Source: Dentipellis sp. KUC8613 (lineage: Eukaryota; Basidiomycota; Agaricomycetes; Russulales; Hericiaceae). From it: a stretch of DNA of 64,000 bases. Positions 60,794 to 64,000 of this stretch are shown here, piece after piece. The position numbers and the translations under genes are program-made. Position 1 is the stretch's first letter. Each line of letters opens with the position of its first letter. The notes under the pieces were generated by a model that made no database searches, was not told the origin of the DNA, and saw only the letters and a program-made list of their open reading frames with translations. The stretch is taken from the NCBI GenBank assembly GCA_002286715.1, contig NSJX01000023.1:68524-132523 (forward strand), read 5' to 3'.

Positions 60794-61767
60794 ACCATCG
60801 GTATCCGCAACTTCTGATTTATTATACCATTGCAAGATTTAACAGACCACCATTGACGGGTCAGCGAACCGGGCGCTGTGTATTGTATATATGTAGTTGA
60901 TACCACTTAACCTAGATAGTACTAGTGTATGTCGTATGTATGAATATGGATCCATGTCGGTCCCGTCTTGATCCTTGTGACTCTGTGAGCGCCCACCAAT
61001 TTGACTTTGAGATCCACGAGGCCAACACGAGGCAAAGTGGGCGCTGGTTCCTTGACTAGATTGATGACATCGTCTGTCACGGCTGAACAGGACCCCTGCC
61101 AAACCTCGTCCTTGGAAACGGAAAAAGGTCAAATTCAACCCTAAAATGGAATGTTTATGTAGACAAAAGTCACAAAAATGGTCTGCAAACCGGCCCGGTC
61201 GTGACCAATATGTGCCTTATATTCGAAAAATAAAAACCGCTGCTTGCATCTACGAGTAGCTACGGGAACAACTCAATAAATTATGCAAGCTCAAAGATAT
61301 GTCTTATTCACGTCAATGCGTCGATCCTCAACAGATTTTAATCATTGCATGCACTCACGCCGGAGGTCATCTCGATACTCGTCCGCGACGCGTGAAGTAC
61401 TCTCGCAGCCACAAATGCCGCTGACAAGATCATGCTCCGCCACAATCTCCGATCGGCAACCTCCCGGCCCAGAGCAGAGTTCAGTCGCAGCCGAGAACTC
61501 GCCATTCTCGACAGACGTCCTCCTCGACCCCGTCCAGCCTTATAATTTCCGGTCGGTTTTCGTGCAAATCTTGGCGGACGAATAGCTCAAGATCTCATGT
61601 TTTACACCAATCCTCCATGCGAGGATGCTAGGGGGCCCGGTCACACTCTTGACGGCCGGTTGCCTTCTCGTATCCCATAAATCCTACCGACTCTAGCGGA
61701 CGCGCAGCACCTCTCTTTTCCCCCCCACTTATACCACACATCGAGCTCAGCCCTAGCTACCCAACCC
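60794..61767. other. Intergenic between XPA-C-like genes 2 and 3
   Basis: No gene supported. The frame at 61283-61585 has no recognisable motif. TATAATTTCC near 61540 and CT-rich DNA up to 61767 are probable promoter. Confidence 0.45.
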
Positions 61768-63074
61768 ATGCGTCGAACAAGTGCGCGAATTGCGCAACGG
61801 GCGCGCGTCAAGGCGGAAGATGCACCTCTGGATGCTTCTCCGTCCATCGAAGCATCAGAGAAGAAGGCCGCGAGGTCCCCGATGAAACGGGAGAAGGCTA
61901 TCGCCACGGCCAGTCGCTCGGCCAGTCGCTCGGCCAAGGAGAACGTACCCAGCGTACGGATTCGCAAAGCCGTCAAGAAGGAAGCCGTCGAAGCCGTCAA
62001 AGTGGAGGATCCTGGCACCGCGTCGACACAAGGACGCTTCAGCCTCGTCAAGCAGGAGGAACCAGAGGCTCATCTGTCCAACTCTCTTCCGCGGGTCACG
62101 AAGCGTGCGCGCATCCCTGATGCGAAGCCCGACGTCCAGCCAGTGCTGAAGGAGGAGGAGAGTATGGACATCGACGCACCTGGCGCTGACGATGGCAGCG
62201 AATTTGACGGCCGCAGTAACACGGACTCCGACGAATCAGACGAAGGGCAACAGCCTAGCCGTAAACGCCAGAAGGCCCTTGCGACGCAACCTCAGCCGAA
62301 GAAGGTCGCTGTCTCGAAGAAGGGTAAGGAGCCTAAGAAACCCAAGCAGAAGAAGCTCAGTGCTGCAGAACGCACTGCTCAAGAGCTGGGTCTGCCGCCC
62401 AAGCCTCCGGTCACAGACGAGAATTCCTGGCGCGCGAGTGAGGTGCCTCTGAACCATACGGTAAGTTTATTGTAAGATTCAACACGAGTCATCATGATCT
62501 AATGCCTAGGTGCAGATTTGTGCTACCGACGCGAAGAAGCTATATCATGTATGTTGTCGTTCAGACGTCCTCACCCGTTGCTTGCTCATGCTTTTGGACG
62601 TCAGGTGAACCCACAGAAGGAACTTGCGCACCTCAAATATGAGACCGAAGAAAGCCCCAACCGTCCTGCTAATTCTCTGTGGAAGCCAATGCACCTCTTT
62701 TCGGAGCGTGAAGTCGAATGGGCTGCCTGGAAAAAGTTTGGTGGACCCGATGGATTCAAATGGCAGTACGTCTTCCGCTCATCTTAGTCTTGTTCTCTTC
62801 CTCACGCCTCGTTTCTTTTGCCACAGCGTGGACCTTCTCCAGGCGAAGCACAAGAAGAAGTATCCTCATGGCGAGAAGCCTTTCGAACGCCGCAGATGGG
62901 TCCCGAAGTTCAAGGCCACGAAGAGCTACGCGATGGACTGGAACGACATTTACGGTGTATACGATGATGAGGACGAAGCGTATGTCACTCATATTCTGCT
63001 GTCTTCTCTGAGAATGCTGACCGAACGCCAACTCTAGTGGACCTTCATACCGAGGCGATGACAACGATTATTGA
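61768..63074 (+). CDS. XPA C-terminal-like domain protein 3
   Basis: Paralogue of the 58302 gene. N-terminal low-complexity region holds six psi-K-x-E sites: VKAE 14-17, MKRE 39-42, VKKE 69-72, VKVE 77-80, VKQE 94-97 and LKEE 127-130. Acidic DSDESDEG and a basic stretch follow, with KPKQKKLSAAERTAQELG identical to the neighbour. Next exons give ICATDAKKLYHVNPQKELAH, LKYETEESPNRPANSLWKPM and HLFSEREVEWAAWKKFGGPD, the XPA-C-like block. The tail differs from the other two. It lacks cysteines and reads VDLLQAKHKKKYPHGEKPFE then YAMDWNDIYGVYDDEDEAGP, ending SYRGDDNDY, stop TGA 63072-63074. So the three paralogues share one domain but carry different C-terminal modules. Likely nuclear. Confidence 0.72.
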
Positions 63075-63450
63075 AGGCTTCTTGGGTAATCCCTTCGTGG
63101 ATTCGACCACGACGCTCCTCCACCGCGATAAGGTCCCGAACAGCTGTACGATACATTAGTGACGGACGAAGAAGACAAGGTATACAGAGAAGAAGAGTAT
63201 TGAAACCCATGTATTTGGATCCTCGTTGACTGAGCGACCTATTCCAACGTATTCACCATCTCATGCCTACGCCGATATCCATTGAAATAAGTGTTAATAT
63301 CCTATCAGGTACGAAACATAAAGCAGTGATCGCAGTAGTATAGCAGGTAACAGATAGCGGGCGTTCGAATACAATAGTACCATTACAACAAACAACATAT
63401 GACCTTATCCAAGAACTCTCAGTCTCACTGTGGCCCCGCCCGTCGTTCAT
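63075..63450. other. Intergenic between convergent genes
   Basis: 376 bp of 3' flank; nothing else seen. Confidence 0.5.
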
Positions 63451-64000
63451 TTAGGCGGTAAACTGAAGTAAAATGTCAAGGTCAGCTAGTGGTGGGACGA
63501 AGAACGGCAGGGAATGCTTACCTGGACGACCAACGACGTCGGGAAAGGCGTGAGCTCGCCGTTAATGTTGATATACGTTTCCTGTGGAATACCATCCACG
63601 AGTTGAGTGAACCTGTTTTATGAAGGTGCATGAGCAACTTCAAGGTTCACGGACGACGAGAACTGGTGTTTACCTGTTCAGTTGGCCGGACTTCATGTTC
63701 GCCCTGCTCAAGTTCTTCAGGCTGAAGATCACGTGCAGCACGCGAGGTGCGACCTGGAGTACCCATCGAATCGTTAGAGATGTTTCATAGAGACTAAGTA
63801 ATAACCGCACCTGTTCAAACAGCTTCGTTGCAAGGAGACTACACATAACACCAATCGGCAAAGTCATTCCAATGCAGAAAAGTATCCACTCACCCCTTCT
63901 GGTCGAACCCAAACACGCCGACGGTCGATGCTGGGCGGGAGTAGTTCGCCGTTTTCGGGTTAGGGAAGACGGACGGCTGAGGGATAGGTTAGTCAGGTAT
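63451..64000 (-). CDS. 3' end of an unrecognised gene
   Basis: Five exon pieces read from the right edge down to TAA 63453-63451. They encode SVFPNPKTANYSRPASTVGV then FGFDQKG, SLLATKLFEQ, VAPRVLHVIFSLKNLSRANM followed by KSGQLNR, FTQLVDGIPQETYININGEL followed by TPFPTSLVVQ, and finally FTA. All splice junctions (e.g. GTGCGG..CTCCAG, GTAAAC..AACAG, GTAAGC..TTCAG) preserve one frame, so it is a true coding end. I cannot assign the family from this fragment. Confidence 0.65.

Noticed and set aside
1..64000. CRISPR arrays, operons, prophage or bacterial features
   Set aside because: Spliceosomal introns throughout and eukaryotic gene families show nuclear fungal DNA; no direct-repeat/spacer array was seen.

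Overview
The window looks like nuclear DNA of a filamentous basidiomycete, most likely an agaricomycete. Coding sequence is broken by many short (about 50-65 bp) GT-AG introns, genes lie on both strands, and the families present (multi-copy P450s, epoxide hydrolases, a long fungal 2OG-Fe(II) oxygenase, a signalling mucin) fit that group. All gene models come from joining reading frames across splice sites by eye. Exon boundaries are best supported where paralogues could be compared.

Layout. Positions 1-17,500 hold an interleaved family expansion: a 5'-truncated epoxide hydrolase, two tandem minus-strand 2OG-Fe(II) oxygenases, then two tandem epoxide hydrolases. Intron 1 of the first oxygenase is interrupted by a 1.55-kb element with 344-bp terminal inverted repeats. 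From 17,900 to 20,900 come a Vip1-like RRM protein and an unrecognised protein. From 20,900 to 26,130 the DNA is gene-poor. From 26,130 to 44,900 the content is mostly housekeeping: an intron-containing tRNA-Pro(AGG), a Sec14/CRAL-TRIO protein, the cohesin loader Scc2, an Msb2-like signalling mucin, ribosomal protein uL23 (Rpl25), two small unknown proteins and a GNAT acetyltransferase. From 46,450 to 57,250 there is an array of four paralogous, apparently intact cytochrome P450s (three plus, one minus). From 58,300 to 63,070 there are three paralogous genes whose shared domain resembles the C-terminal DNA-binding region of the repair factor XPA. The 3' end of an unrecognised minus-strand gene closes the window.

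The least expected items are the intronic inverted-repeat element, an identically spaced bipartite promoter motif shared by the two oxygenases, C-terminal SUMO-interaction-like motifs on those oxygenases, the XPA-C-like triplet with many psi-K-x-E (SUMO consensus) sites, and a cysteine-module mucin. No biosynthetic backbone enzyme accompanies the P450s or hydrolases, so a metabolite cluster is not demonstrated.
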